Below, piece by piece: positions 51,411 through 60,626 of a stretch of 64,000 bases of DNA. Within the stretch, counting starts at the first letter, position 1. Each line of letters starts with the position of its first letter. The stretch spans positions 124,001 through 188,000 of the forward strand of contig NZ_CAWNSW010000089.1 in NCBI RefSeq assembly GCF_963877135.1, given 5' to 3'. The position numbers and the translations under genes were made by a program. Below the pieces are notes generated by a model. The model was not told the origin of the DNA and did not search any database. It saw only the letters and a list, made by a program, of their open reading frames with translations. The stretch comes from Stenomitos frigidus_A (GTDB taxonomy: Bacteria > Cyanobacteriota > Cyanobacteriia > Leptolyngbyales > Leptolyngbyaceae).

Positions 51411-52955
51411 ATGGCTTTATCTTCTCCATCGGCTTCTGAGCGATCGTCTCTACTGTCATCTGCCACCGAGTTTGACGCGATCGTGGTTGGTTCAGGCATT
51501 GGCGGATTAGTCACTGCTACCCAATTAGCGTTAAAGGGAGCCAGTGTGCTGGTGCTAGAGCGCTACCTGATACCTGGCGGTAGTGCTGGCTATTTTGAGC
51601 GAGAAGGGTATCGATTTGATGTTGGAGCATCGATGATTTTTGGGTTTGGGCAGCAAGGCACCACTAATCTCCTTACTCGTGCTCTGCAAGCAGTCAACGT
51701 GAGCCTGGAGACCATTCCTGATCCTGTGCAGATTCATTACCACTTACCCGATGATCTAGAGCTGAAAGTGCATCGGAACTATGAGAACTTCTTGCAAGAA
51801 CTGATTGCTTGTTTTCCCCATGAAGCGGTAGGTATTCGCCGGTTTTACGATGAGTGCTGGCGCGTTTTTAAGTGCTTGAACGTGATGGAGTTGCTCTCGC
51901 TAGAAGAACCACGCTATCTTGCACGCGTCTTCTTTCAGCATCCGTTTGCTTGTCTAGGGTTAGTCAAGTATTTACCTCAAAACGCTGGCGACATTGCTCG
52001 ACGCTATATTAGCGACCCAGTCTTGCTGCAGTTTATTGATATAGAGTGCTACTGCTGGTCGGTGGTGCCTGCCGATCGCACCCCAATGATCAATGCAGGG
52101 ATGGTCTTTAGCGATCGACACTACGGTGGCATTAATTACCCAAAAGGTGGCGTGGGTCAAATCGCCCAAAAGCTGGTTGAAGGTCTAGAAAAATGTGGTG
52201 GGCAGATTCAGTACAAGGCCAGAGTCACTAAAATCCTGCAAAAAAACGGGCGTGCTATCGGCGTAGAGTTGGCATCTGGCAAGAGTTACTATGCCAAACG
52301 GATCATCTCCAACGCGACTCGCTGGGACACGTTCGAGAAACTGATTCCACCCACACAAATGCCAGCGGCCGAACACAGATGGCAGCGCCGTTATCAGAAA
52401 TCTCCCAGTTTCCTCAGTCTCCACCTGGGTGTTAAGGCCGAAGCACTGCCTCTAAGAACAGAATGCCACCACATTTTGCTAGAAGACTGGGAGCGCATGG
52501 AAGCTGCTGAGGGCACCATTTTTGTCTCCATCCCCACCTTGCTCGATCCGTCGCTGGCTCCTCCGGGACGTCACATTATCCATACCTTTACACCCAGTTG
52601 GATAGAGGCCTGGCAGCATCTCTCGCCCAGCGAGTACAAAGCCCGCAAAGCAGCAGCAGCGGCTCACCTGATGCAGCGACTAGAGCGCCTCTTTCCGAAT
52701 CTTGCCGCTTCTGTGGACTATCAGGAAATTGGCACCCCACGCACTCACCGACGCTTTTTAGGACGCGATGATGGCACTTACGGACCGATCCCTCGACGCA
52801 AATTAGCAGGCCTACTAGGCATGCCCTTTAATCGCACAGCAGTTTCTGGGCTTTATTGCGTCGGGGATAGTACGTTCCCAGGGCAGGGGCTTAATGCTGT
52901 TGCTTTTTCTGGTTTTGCCTGTGCCCATCGTGTGGCAACCGATTTAGGCTTGTAA
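51411..52955 (+). CDS. crtH: carotene isomerase CrtH (prolycopene isomerase)
   Basis: The 514-residue FAD enzyme belongs to the CRTISO/CrtH group, which turns poly-cis-lycopene into all-trans-lycopene. It has the N-terminal dinucleotide motif VVGSGIGGLVTATQLALKG (about 22-40), LERYLIPGGSAGYFEREGYRFD nearby and the C-terminal FAD contact YCVGDSTFPGQGLNAVAFSG (about 481-500). ATG 51411 is preferred over TTG 51393. A candidate attenuator lies upstream. Light-independent carotenoid synthesis depends on it in cyanobacteria. Confidence 0.93.
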   Translation: MALSSPSASERSSLLSSATEFDAIVVGSGIGGLVTATQLALKGASVLVLERYLIPGGSAGYFEREGYRFDVGASMIFGFGQQGTTNLLTRALQAVNVSLETIPDPVQIHYHLPDDLELKVHRNYENFLQELIACFPHEAVGIRRFYDECWRVFKCLNVMELLSLEEPRYLARVFFQHPFACLGLVKYLPQNAGDIARRYISDPVLLQFIDIECYCWSVVPADRTPMINAGMVFSDRHYGGINYPKGGVGQIAQKLVEGLEKCGGQIQYKARVTKILQKNGRAIGVELASGKSYYAKRIISNATRWDTFEKLIPPTQMPAAEHRWQRRYQKSPSFLSLHLGVKAEALPLRTECHHILLEDWERMEAAEGTIFVSIPTLLDPSLAPPGRHIIHTFTPSWIEAWQHLSPSEYKARKAAAAAHLMQRLERLFPNLAASVDYQEIGTPRTHRRFLGRDDGTYGPIPRRKLAGLLGMPFNRTAVSGLYCVGDSTFPGQGLNAVAFSGFACAHRVATDLGL

Positions 52956-52998
52956 CGCTGTTCTAATGCTATAGAGGATGCTATAGAGGGAATCGGTC

Positions 52999-53202
52999 TT
53001 AATCAACCACCCGTAATCGACCTGCCCGCAACCGTTCAAAGATTCGGTTGATCAACTCTTGCTCAGTGGGGCTAATGGTCTTTTGAGAGAGTAGTGCGGA
53101 CATGAACTGCTGCTGGTCTTTGCGGCTAATCCTGCCGCAGGCGGTAATTCGATTCACCATCTGTTCGATGTCAGGACAGTGTAGATGAAGATCTTTTGTC
53201 AT
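52999..53202 (-). CDS. small conserved cyanobacterial protein
   Basis: The 67-residue polar protein (MTKDLHLHCPDIEQMVNRI...) is predicted to be helical, with RISRKDQQQFMSALLSQ and ISPTEQELINRIFERLRAG. Such small proteins of unknown function recur in cyanobacteria. ATG 53202 is chosen over the upstream TTG. It is convergent with crtH. Confidence 0.65.
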   Translation of the reverse strand: MTKDLHLHCPDIEQMVNRITACGRISRKDQQQFMSALLSQKTISPTEQELINRIFERLRAGRLRVVD

Positions 53203-53888
53203 TGATGCACCCAAAACAATCGCACATTGAGTTTACCAAAACTCCACCTTTTCTTAAACACAACTTTAAAGCATAATTTTGCGATCGCGATCCGACTACA
53301 ACCGTGATTCAGATCACAGTGCTGTAAGGTTCAGTAACTCAAGTCGATTATTTCTGATCAATGTAAATAGTAAGCTTTTCTTTTTATCGTTGAATAGTGT
53401 AATTTACCGGCTTCGGTTTTTTGCTTTTACGGAAAATCTTTTTATCACTTTGCTGAGGACATACAAGAAGGTTTAGATACCAGCATCATCAGACTTTGTT
53501 TGCTCGCGATTTTGCAGTAACGATGACTGAAGGCTCTACAGAACAGTCGTCTGTATCGTATACTACGGTTTCTTTATTGCTTGTATTATGCAGCTAAATG
53601 CGATCGTGTGTCATCAGAATAAGTACAACCTCAAGGCAGCTCCCGCACTAAAAATTTTCTTCTCTTTTTCACTTTAAATCGCCAAAACTAGGGCTTGATT
53701 TTTACAAGTGAGGATGAGAAATTCATTAGAAATTTATCAGGATTCTCGCAAATCTAGCCTTAGCTTTACGGAAAAAATGATCCTGATTTGTATCTTGTAG
53801 AGAGGAACAATCAATTAGTTACAGCATCAAAGCACATAAGTGCCTGAGTAACTGATTGAGACCATACAGACAATAGGGGGTTAACACC
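53203..53888. other. gene-free region, 686 bp
   Basis: This AT-richer stretch separates divergent genes. I see no RNA gene, terminator or small protein with a ribosome site. The 65-codon frame at 53279-53476 has low-complexity Phe/Leu content and is rejected. A small RNA cannot be excluded by eye. Confidence 0.45.
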
Positions 53889-54200
53889 ATGTCTGATTTA
53901 GACCTAGCGTTTCATGCCAGTTTGCACCCTGAAAAAACATCCGACACTCTTCGCCTTAACGTGTTGCAGCCAGTCCGCCAGTGGCTGGATCGGTTCCCTG
54001 TAAGCAATCCAGCACTAGCCCGGCTTCTCTACAAGCTTATTCCTGGTCAGTGCCCCTTTGAGCGTGATGTTGTTGTCTTCGGTCGCAAACTTGCCCATAT
54101 TCCTCCCCTCTGCAAACTCAACCCACTTTACGATCAGCTCGTGGGACTTCGCTTTCGCTCCATGTGCTATCTGGTTGATGTGTGCGGGGAGACCCTTTAG
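53889..54200 (+). CDS. Mo-dependent nitrogenase C-terminal domain protein
   Basis: The 103-residue protein is almost all one domain (about 25-98). Its conserved blocks are RQWLDRFPVSNPALARLLYKLIP, GQCPFERDVVVFGRK and HIPPLCKLNPLYDQLVGLRFR. This domain was named for its occurrence at a nitrogenase protein C-terminus, but cyanobacteria have many standalone copies, including in non-fixing strains. Its function is unknown. No nif gene is in the window. A long gene-free region precedes it. Confidence 0.9.
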   Translation: MSDLDLAFHASLHPEKTSDTLRLNVLQPVRQWLDRFPVSNPALARLLYKLIPGQCPFERDVVVFGRKLAHIPPLCKLNPLYDQLVGLRFRSMCYLVDVCGETL

Positions 54201-54249
54201 AGGATAGGGGCTAGGGAACCGAAAAAGTGACTCAAAACGTCCCTTCCTA

Positions 54250-55326
54250 TCACACAGGCAAAGCGGTGAGCTGAATTTCGATTTGAGCAGCATCCAGAGC
54301 GCGACCAATGAAAACAAGACGGGTTTGTTTTAGTTCTTCAGGCTGCCAGGGGCGATCGTAGAACTGATCAAAGCGTTTACCCACGCCCTGCATCACCAGA
54401 CGCATTGGCTTCTGCGGCACGGCAACAAAGCCTTTAATCCGATAGATTTCCTGCTCCTGCACCAGGGTTTCTAGCTGTTGCCTCAATAATGTGGGATCAA
54501 ATGCGCGATCGAGCACCAGATGAACAGAGGTAATTTCATCATCGTGATCGTGGTCTTCTTCCTCATCATGGTGGCTCGACCGGGAGCTTAAATGATCTTC
54601 AACGGCAGCTTGAAAGCCGAGCAGAAGATTGGGGTCAAGTTGCCCATGCTGGCTAGAGACAATTTTGACGCCTTTAGGAAGCTCTTGTCGCACGAGTTGC
54701 TCAACCTGACCCTGAGTTTGGGCATCCACTAGATCGGCTTTGTTGAGGATGACCAGATCAGCGCAGGCAAGCTGATCTTCAAACAGTTCCTGAATAGGAG
54801 TTTCGTGATCTAGACTGGGATCGGCCTGACGTTGGGCTTCTAGCGCTTGTAGATCAGTCGCGATCGTGCCTGTAGAAACAGCTTCGCAATCAACCACCGT
54901 GATCACACCGTCTACCGTGACCGCATGAGAAATTTCGTGCCAACGAAACGCTTTCACTAAAGGTTTGGGGAGTGCCAGCCCTGAGGTCTCAATCAGAATA
55001 CAATCCAGGCTCTCTCTACGTTTGAGTAGCTCTAACATAACAGGGAGAAATTCTTCCTGTACGGTACAGCAGAGACACCCATTGGTCAGTTCGACAATAT
55101 TGGATGGACTAATGGTGAGTGCGGTTGCTAATTCGTCGGTCGAGGTGTCGTCATCGCAAACCTGGCACGATCGCAGCAAATCGCCATCGATGCCCAGTTC
55201 GCCAAACTCGTTGACCAGCACAGCGATCCGTCTGCCCTGGTTGTTTTGCAGGAGATGGCGAATGAGCGTTGTTTTGCCGCTACCGAGAAAGCCTGTGATA
55301 ATCGTTACGGGAATTTTTGCTGCCAT
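54250..55326 (-). CDS. CobW/COG0523 metal-chaperone GTPase
   Basis: The 358-residue G3E GTPase has P-loop GFLGSGKTTLIRHLL (about 11-25), the metal-binding NGCLCCTV (CxCC, about 80-87), switch/Walker B LIETSGLALPKP and the guanine motif ILNKADLVD. A His/Asp/Glu-rich loop (SHHDEEEDHDHDDE, about 247-261) and the CobW C-terminal domain follow. Such proteins pass zinc, cobalt or nickel to target enzymes. ho1 lies upstream on the same strand. The cognate metal is not evident. Confidence 0.92.
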   Translation of the reverse strand: MAAKIPVTIITGFLGSGKTTLIRHLLQNNQGRRIAVLVNEFGELGIDGDLLRSCQVCDDDTSTDELATALTISPSNIVELTNGCLCCTVQEEFLPVMLELLKRRESLDCILIETSGLALPKPLVKAFRWHEISHAVTVDGVITVVDCEAVSTGTIATDLQALEAQRQADPSLDHETPIQELFEDQLACADLVILNKADLVDAQTQGQVEQLVRQELPKGVKIVSSQHGQLDPNLLLGFQAAVEDHLSSRSSHHDEEEDHDHDDEITSVHLVLDRAFDPTLLRQQLETLVQEQEIYRIKGFVAVPQKPMRLVMQGVGKRFDQFYDRPWQPEELKQTRLVFIGRALDAAQIEIQLTALPV

Positions 55327-55347
55327 GTATAGAGTTTTGAGTTTTAA

Positions 55348-55435
55348 GTTTCAGCCTTCAGCCTTCAGCCCTCTGCCTTCAAATGGTGAATCCTGGGGAC
55401 TTGATAGGGTTTTGACTACCAAGCCCCCAGGATTC
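55348..55435. repeat. tandem TTCAGCC repeats and 16-bp hairpin
   Basis: Three CTTCAGC-type heptamers (about 55348-55370) are followed by an inverted repeat. Arms 55388-55403 and 55420-55435 pair over 16 bp with one G-U pair and a 16-base loop. There is no T-run. It is a dispersed-repeat-type hairpin between ho1 and the CobW gene. Confidence 0.6.
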
Positions 55436-55478
55436 GAGGGAAGACGTTAGAGCTGGAAGAGTGTGTCGGCGGTGGGCA

Positions 55479-56195
55479 TTAGTCAGCGGTTGCTAGTTCA
55501 GTACTTCCACGAGTACGACGGCGTGTGAGGGTGTTAAACAGCATGGCACCGATCGCTTTGATCAGGTTGCCTTCTAGTTCCTGGAACAGCTTCATGTTCA
55601 TACCAAAGGCAGCATTCGCTTCGTCCACAATGCGATCAGCGGTTGCATCATCGATCGGGAGAGCATTCATAGCTTCACGATAGTTGGCTTTGAATAGCTT
55701 CTCGTCGGGAATGTTGTGAAATTCGTAGAACGCTGTTCCATTCCCCTCTGAAAGGTTCATGCCCCGTTGTGCGATGCCTTTCAGAATTTGACCACCCGAG
55801 AGGTCACCCAGATAACGGGTGTAAGAATGGGCAATCAGCAATTCAGGAGCCTCCTTTGAGATCTCCCGAATGCGCTGTACGTAGGCTTCAGCTGCTGGGG
55901 AAGGTGCTACTTGCTCACGCCAATTGCTGCCGAAGTAATAGTACAGATCCTGCTCCAAGGCCGCTTTGCGGTTCAGCTCTGGAAAGCAAATTTTGGCAAG
56001 CAATGGATGCTGCTGATGCTGCTCCATTTCTTCTTCCATCGCTGAATAAACGAAGTAAAGGTTGGATACAAGCTTGCGATAGGAGGTTTTCTCAACGACT
56101 CCCTTTAAAAAACATTTCACGAAACCAACATTCTCAGCCATTGAGTGCGACTTTTTGGTGCCCTCACGTAGCTTTGCTGCTAAATTACTGCTCAT
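55479..56195 (-). CDS. ho1: heme oxygenase (biliverdin-producing)
   Basis: The 238-residue enzyme opens heme to biliverdin IX-alpha, the first step to phycobilins and phytochrome chromophore. The proximal His lies in LREGTKKSHSMAENVGF (about residue 17), and the distal helix has YTRYLGDLSGGQILKGIAQRG (about 131-151). This is the plant/cyanobacterial type that uses ferredoxin. The ATG at 56195 is the only sensible start. Confidence 0.95.
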   Translation of the reverse strand: MSSNLAAKLREGTKKSHSMAENVGFVKCFLKGVVEKTSYRKLVSNLYFVYSAMEEEMEQHQQHPLLAKICFPELNRKAALEQDLYYYFGSNWREQVAPSPAAEAYVQRIREISKEAPELLIAHSYTRYLGDLSGGQILKGIAQRGMNLSEGNGTAFYEFHNIPDEKLFKANYREAMNALPIDDATADRIVDEANAAFGMNMKLFQELEGNLIKAIGAMLFNTLTRRRTRGSTELATAD

Positions 56196-56498
56196 GCTAA
56201 ATCTTCTAAATCTAACGTTGACTCGATGGTGGACGATGCGCCGATCGGTAAGCGCGATTTAACCTCTTCAATAAGCCACCCAATTGTTACGGTAGACTGA
56301 TTTGATGAGAGTTTTTATTAAAAAATCTAAAGCAAATCGCTACTGTGTAAGCGTTCCCGAACGAAAAAGATAAGGATCGCAAACGCTTTACGAGTGCAAA
56401 TGCGTCGCGAACGATACACTTCCACATCAAGTCTATGTTACTGACAAAATGTAACCGTCGCCACGATCTCGCCGAATCAGCGTACCTAACCGCAATTG
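56196..56498. other. spacer ho1 / ndhM
   Basis: This 303-bp spacer lies between two minus-strand genes and should contain the ho1 promoter. I see no other feature. Confidence 0.35.
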
Positions 56499-56840
56499 CT
56501 AGCTTTCAGCGGGCACCACACGTGGTAAGCCCATGCTGTAATTGAGCGCACGGCTATTGAGATTGTAAGAAATGTCGCCTTTTTGCAGAAGCGATCGCAC
56601 GAAATGCTCTAAATCAGAGCCAATGCGACGAAGGTTATAGTCGGTCAAGTCGGCTCCACCATAGGCTTCTACTAACTCATCAAACTTTCGGTACACCTTC
56701 TGTACAGACTCTTCGCTCCAGTTGAATTCATTGTCTGGGTCGATATCGAGCGTTAACACGCTGTCACTGGGTACGAGCTCATTCTTTTCGACGACAGCCG
56801 TAAAAATATGGATGTGTCGGGTGGTGGATTTTAACAGCAT
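56499..56840 (-). CDS. ndhM: NDH-1 subunit M
   Basis: The 113-residue protein begins MLLKSTTRHIHIF and contains LTLDIDPDNEFNW and DLTDYNLRRIGSDLEHFVRSLL, which identify NdhM of the photosynthetic NDH-1 complex. NdhM belongs to the oxygenic-photosynthesis-specific subunits near the ferredoxin-binding arm, active in cyclic electron flow and respiration. ATG 56840 follows GGAG and matches homologues; longer readings (56888, 57140) add unrelated residues. Confidence 0.95.
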   Translation of the reverse strand: MLLKSTTRHIHIFTAVVEKNELVPSDSVLTLDIDPDNEFNWSEESVQKVYRKFDELVEAYGGADLTDYNLRRIGSDLEHFVRSLLQKGDISYNLNSRALNYSMGLPRVVPAES

Positions 56841-57433
56841 GGCGTAAACTCCGCTGGACTGGTTACTGGGCAAAGCTCTGCTCTTCATTGTAAAGGGCGA
56901 TTTCACCTTTTGCTCAGTTGTTTTTTGCAGTGAAAAGCGGTGCCGAGCTAGAAGGACAATAAGCGGCAGTCTGTCAATACTGACACAATAAACTTCTTGC
57001 CGCTTGGAGTCAGATAACTTTGCTATTGTGCAAAGTGGAGTGCGAAGGGGCGCCGTAGCCAGTGTTGAACTGACGGCAAAAACCGTGCCAAACGACTGCA
57101 ATCGTATTCGTCGATGCTTCGCTAGACCACAAGACACCATAGGCTAAGACTACAATTATCCAATGCTTTGTGCTATCTACTGGCTCACTCCACGATCGGT
57201 ATCGATGCTGGTGAGCGTTGTCTGCCCATTTTGCCGAGTTTCAGTTCATCAGTAAGAAAACTGGCAAAATTAAGTAAGACTTTCAACGGCGACTACAGAA
57301 GGGCTGTTTTAGCTGTCTGCATTGACTGCACGTCTTTCTTGAGAGTCCTTAACTTTCTTGAGAGTACTAAAACAGTAACCCTATAAGAGAGTCCTTGCTG
57401 GCAGATCACCTCAACATTCTCCGGTGTTTACGT
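56841..57433. other. divergent intergenic region, ndhM / coaE
   Basis: This 593-bp spacer holds the promoters of ndhM and coaE. A direct repeat CTTTCTTGAGAGT occurs at 57334-57346 and 57353-57365, a 19-bp period. I see no gene; the 72-codon frame at 57168-57386 is not supported. Confidence 0.4.
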
Positions 57434-58087
57434 ATGAACATTCGCAACCAAGTCGAGCCATTTCAACGCCTCATTGGTCTCACAGGTGGCATTGGGATGG
57501 GCAAAACGACCGTTTCGAACTACTTGGCGACCGTTCACAAACTGCCCGTTTTGGATGCTGATGTTTACGCCAGAGAAGCGGTTGAGCCAGGTTTGCCGGT
57601 GCTGGTAGAGATTGCTGAACGTTATGGGGCCGGTGTACTGTTGCCGGATGGGACGCTGGATCGTCATCGGTTGGGCGACATTATTTTTAGCAGTCCGCCA
57701 GAGCGGTTGTGGTTGGAACAACAGATTCATCCTCATGTGCGCGATCGTCTGATCGAAGCCATGCACGCTTTGTCGAGGCAAGAGCCGTCGCCATCCATTG
57801 TTGTGCTAGTGATTCCGCTGCTGTTTGAAGCACGCATGACTGATCTCGTGACTGAAACTTGGGTGGTGCGCTGTCCCGAAGCGCAACAGATGGAACGGTT
57901 GATTGCGCGCGATCACCTTAGCCTACAGCAAGCCCGCGCTCGTATTGACAGTCAGATGTCGATTCAAAAGAAGGCTGCTCATGCTGATCTGGTGCTGGAC
58001 AATGCATCAACGCTAGAACATCTCTTTCGGCAAGTGGACGCTGGGTTGTTAAAGCAGCCCATTCACTTAACCGCACCGCGTGGGTAA
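57434..58087 (+). CDS. coaE: dephospho-CoA kinase
   Basis: The 217-residue P-loop kinase performs the last step of CoA synthesis. It has LIGLTGGIGMGKTTVSNYL (about 12-30), the dephospho-CoA lid residues VLDADVYAREAVEPG and VVLVIPLLFEARM, and the LID Arg-rich segment RLIARDHLSLQQARARI. ATG 57434 is preferred over the upstream start at 57395, since family members begin shortly before the P-loop. Confidence 0.93.
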   Translation: MNIRNQVEPFQRLIGLTGGIGMGKTTVSNYLATVHKLPVLDADVYAREAVEPGLPVLVEIAERYGAGVLLPDGTLDRHRLGDIIFSSPPERLWLEQQIHPHVRDRLIEAMHALSRQEPSPSIVVLVIPLLFEARMTDLVTETWVVRCPEAQQMERLIARDHLSLQQARARIDSQMSIQKKAAHADLVLDNASTLEHLFRQVDAGLLKQPIHLTAPRG

Positions 58088-58299
58088 GTGATGGCCTTAG
58101 CGTTAAGTCTGAAAGGGTGCGATCGTTTGTTACTGCCATCAATCCATTGCAGCATGACAACGGATTCTGCTTTGGGTTGACTTTAGACGATAATTGGTTG
58201 GAGACAAGCCGTAAGGTTTTTCATCCTTCGTTTTTTAATGTTCACAACCAGTCACCTGAAGCACATGAAGGCGTTGGGGGTTTTTATCGAGACTTTTAT

Positions 58300-58884
58300 A
58301 TGGGCGCGACGCTGCAACAAATCGCTGGCTATCTGGATAACAAAGGGTGGAAGTATAAGCTTGACGAAGACGAATGCCGTATTCTCACAGGCGTTTATGC
58401 CGAAAACATTCAAGAATTTCTCATTGTCATCCAGCTTGATGAAGATGGTGAATTTTTTGAGCTCTTCGCACCACGCGTTCTTTCTGGGGTGAATAATCAT
58501 CCTCACAAAGCAGCCATTCTCCAAACAATGCTTTGTATCTCCTGGGAAACCAAAATGCTGCAATGGGAGTACGATCCGTCGGACGGTGAAATTCGCGCCA
58601 TCATTGAGTTTCCTCTAGAAGATTCCACGCTGACCGAGCGGCAGTTCAATCGCTGTTTGTTTAGCCTGGTTGAGCTGGTGGATGAAATTGCGTTGCCTCG
58701 TTTGCAAACGGTTATGGAAACAGGTGAAGACCCTGGTGATGTCACGGAGGGAGAACGACTGCTGCTGAAGCTACAGGAAGAATCTCCCGGGCTGCTAGAT
58801 GTACTCGAACGAGCGATGGAAGCCCGCAAGCGACGGGGCAGGTTGCCCTCAGAGAGCGAAGATCCTCCAGAGAGTAAAGGTTAG
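58300..58884 (+). CDS. YbjN-like domain protein
   Basis: The 194-residue acidic protein has the YbjN/T3SS-chaperone-like fold: EFLIVIQLDEDGEFFELFAP, ILQTMLCISWETKMLQWEYD (about 75-94) and EIRAIIEFPLEDSTLTERQFN. Similar proteins are universal in cyanobacteria, but have no known function; relatives act as small chaperones or motility regulators. ATG 58300 is favoured because homologous sequence begins there. The frame is open back to 58117 without recognisable homology. It follows coaE on the same strand. Confidence 0.8.
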   Translation: MGATLQQIAGYLDNKGWKYKLDEDECRILTGVYAENIQEFLIVIQLDEDGEFFELFAPRVLSGVNNHPHKAAILQTMLCISWETKMLQWEYDPSDGEIRAIIEFPLEDSTLTERQFNRCLFSLVELVDEIALPRLQTVMETGEDPGDVTEGERLLLKLQEESPGLLDVLERAMEARKRRGRLPSESEDPPESKG

Positions 58885-58905
58885 TCAAGAGGATTAGCCT
58901 GCTGC

Positions 58906-58970
58906 AGAAACCGGGTTTCTCAACGAGAAGCTGATTGCAAATTCAAGCCGCGCCCCAAAACCCGGTTTCT
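58906..58970. repeat. AGAAACCGGGTTTCT repeat pair
   Basis: AGAAACCGGGTTT at 58906-58918 pairs perfectly with AAACCCGGTTTCT at 58958-58970. Each copy is itself near-palindromic. The pair sits between the convergent YbjN and tldD stop codons and, with TTTT after the plus-strand arm, may act as a terminator. Confidence 0.65.
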
Positions 58971-58980
58971 TTTAAAGTCG

Positions 58981-60384
58981 TTAGTCTTCAACAGCTTCCC
59001 CACCCACGACGACATTACGAATTCTCAAGCTGGGGCCGCCACAGCCAACCGGTAAGCCGCTTTGGCCACCTTTGCCGCAGCCGCCGGATTCGTCCCAGAA
59101 AAAATCGTCGCCGATCGCCTCAATATCTCCCAGTGTTTTAAAAGCATTGCCTGATAAAGTGACATCTCTAACAGGCTCAGCGATTGCACCATTGCGAATC
59201 ATCCAGGCTTCCCCAGCGGTGAACGTAAACATTTCGCCATTGGTCATGCCGCCTAGCCAATTGCGGGCGTAGACGCCTTCTTGAATGCCGTTGCATAGAT
59301 CGGCAACAGGAGTTTTACCCCGTTCGATCCAGGTGTTGGTCATACGGACGATCGGTGGATAGTGGTAATTAAGGCAACGAGCATTGCCAGTAGCGGCTTC
59401 ACCCAACTTGCCTGCAGTTTCACGAGAATGAAGCCGTCCGACTAGCACGCCATCCTTAATGAGTTGCGTCGTAGTGGCTGGGGTGCCTTCATCGTCATAA
59501 AAGTAACTGCCACGATGACCAGCGGGAGACGCACCGTCAAAGATTTGCAAATCAGCAGAGCCAAACTGCCGTCCGATGCTCATCACTTCCATCAAGTCCG
59601 GGTTCTCGTAGGTCATGTCGGCTTCAGAAAGGTGCCCAAACGATTCGTGCACAAATAGCCCGGTGAGAATGGGGTCAATCACAACCGTATAGGTGTTGCC
59701 TCGTACGGGCGGTAGTGCCAGTGAATCGACTGCTCGTTGCGCCGCATGGCGAACTTGAGCATCCAAGCCCAAGAGATCTTCATACGCCTTGCGAGAACCT
59801 GTCGTTTCGCGTCCAGTCTGAACCGTTTCACCGTTGCGCGCGGTGGCAGCAAACCGCATTTCCATGTCAACCCACGATTGCTCTAATAATGTGCCTTCAG
59901 ACGTGGCGAGAATAACGTGCTGAGCACTATCGCCGTAACGGACAGAAACGGTTGCAATTTGGGGGCTGATGCTGCGGAGAATCTCGCTGTAGTGTTGGCA
60001 AAGCGCTTTTTTTTGTATCAGAGGGATTTGGCGGGGATCGGTGCCTGTGAGAGGGAGGATACAGGTATCTTGAATGGGCGTGATTGGTGCTAGCAGCGTT
60101 TCGTCATCGCCAACGAGATGGGCTGCCGCGATCGCCTCTTCAATGCGATCGCTCAGCGTGGAGAGTTGGTTAAAGCTGGCAAACCCCCAGCCCCCTTTGT
60201 GGCAGGCTCTCACCTGCCCTCCGATCGCAATCCCTTCTGTCAATGTTTCAATTTTTTCGCCCCGCAGGAGAATATCGGCTCCTTCGGCTGCTTCCAGGCG
60301 TACTGCCAGGTAGTCTACGCGAGTGCGATAGCGCGTCATGAGGTCAGCAAGCAAGTCCTTCAGATGAGCGGGCAAGGTAGCCAT
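58981..60384 (-). CDS. tldD: TldD/PmbA-family metalloprotease
   Basis: The 467-residue protein has the zinc motif HESFGHLSEADM (HExxxH, about 242-253) and a downstream Cys in GNARCLNYHYPP. C-terminal TldD signatures are GGMTNGEMFTFTAGEAWMIR and GGCGKGGQSGLPVGCGGP. With a TldE/PmbA partner (not in this window) it forms a protease that trims unfolded peptides and peptide natural-product precursors. It appears complete. Confidence 0.92.
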   Translation of the reverse strand: MATLPAHLKDLLADLMTRYRTRVDYLAVRLEAAEGADILLRGEKIETLTEGIAIGGQVRACHKGGWGFASFNQLSTLSDRIEEAIAAAHLVGDDETLLAPITPIQDTCILPLTGTDPRQIPLIQKKALCQHYSEILRSISPQIATVSVRYGDSAQHVILATSEGTLLEQSWVDMEMRFAATARNGETVQTGRETTGSRKAYEDLLGLDAQVRHAAQRAVDSLALPPVRGNTYTVVIDPILTGLFVHESFGHLSEADMTYENPDLMEVMSIGRQFGSADLQIFDGASPAGHRGSYFYDDEGTPATTTQLIKDGVLVGRLHSRETAGKLGEAATGNARCLNYHYPPIVRMTNTWIERGKTPVADLCNGIQEGVYARNWLGGMTNGEMFTFTAGEAWMIRNGAIAEPVRDVTLSGNAFKTLGDIEAIGDDFFWDESGGCGKGGQSGLPVGCGGPSLRIRNVVVGGEAVED

Positions 60385-60626
60385 ATCAAAGCATTGTTAA
60401 GAATCACCTCCTTTATTCTGCAGTGAATTGCGAGGGTTGGCAGCGCTGACTGCAATTTGCCGTAGTGGTTAAAATCTTAAGATTTAGGCGATTTGCTGTT
60501 ACCTTTATGCCGAAAGTTGAGAATTATGGAGTATTAATGAACTAATGATTGCGGTAATGTTGGCCAACTAGCAGCAAAAACCGTAGTGCTAGGTGTGACG
60601 GCGGCGGCGAGTGAGGTTGGAAATTC

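Noticed and set aside
53279..53476. 65-codon Phe/Leu-rich frame
   Set aside because: Low-complexity translation, no ribosome site, no similarity pattern.
57168..57386. 72-codon frame between ndhM and coaE
   Set aside because: No ribosome site or domain; it lies in a divergent promoter region with direct repeats.
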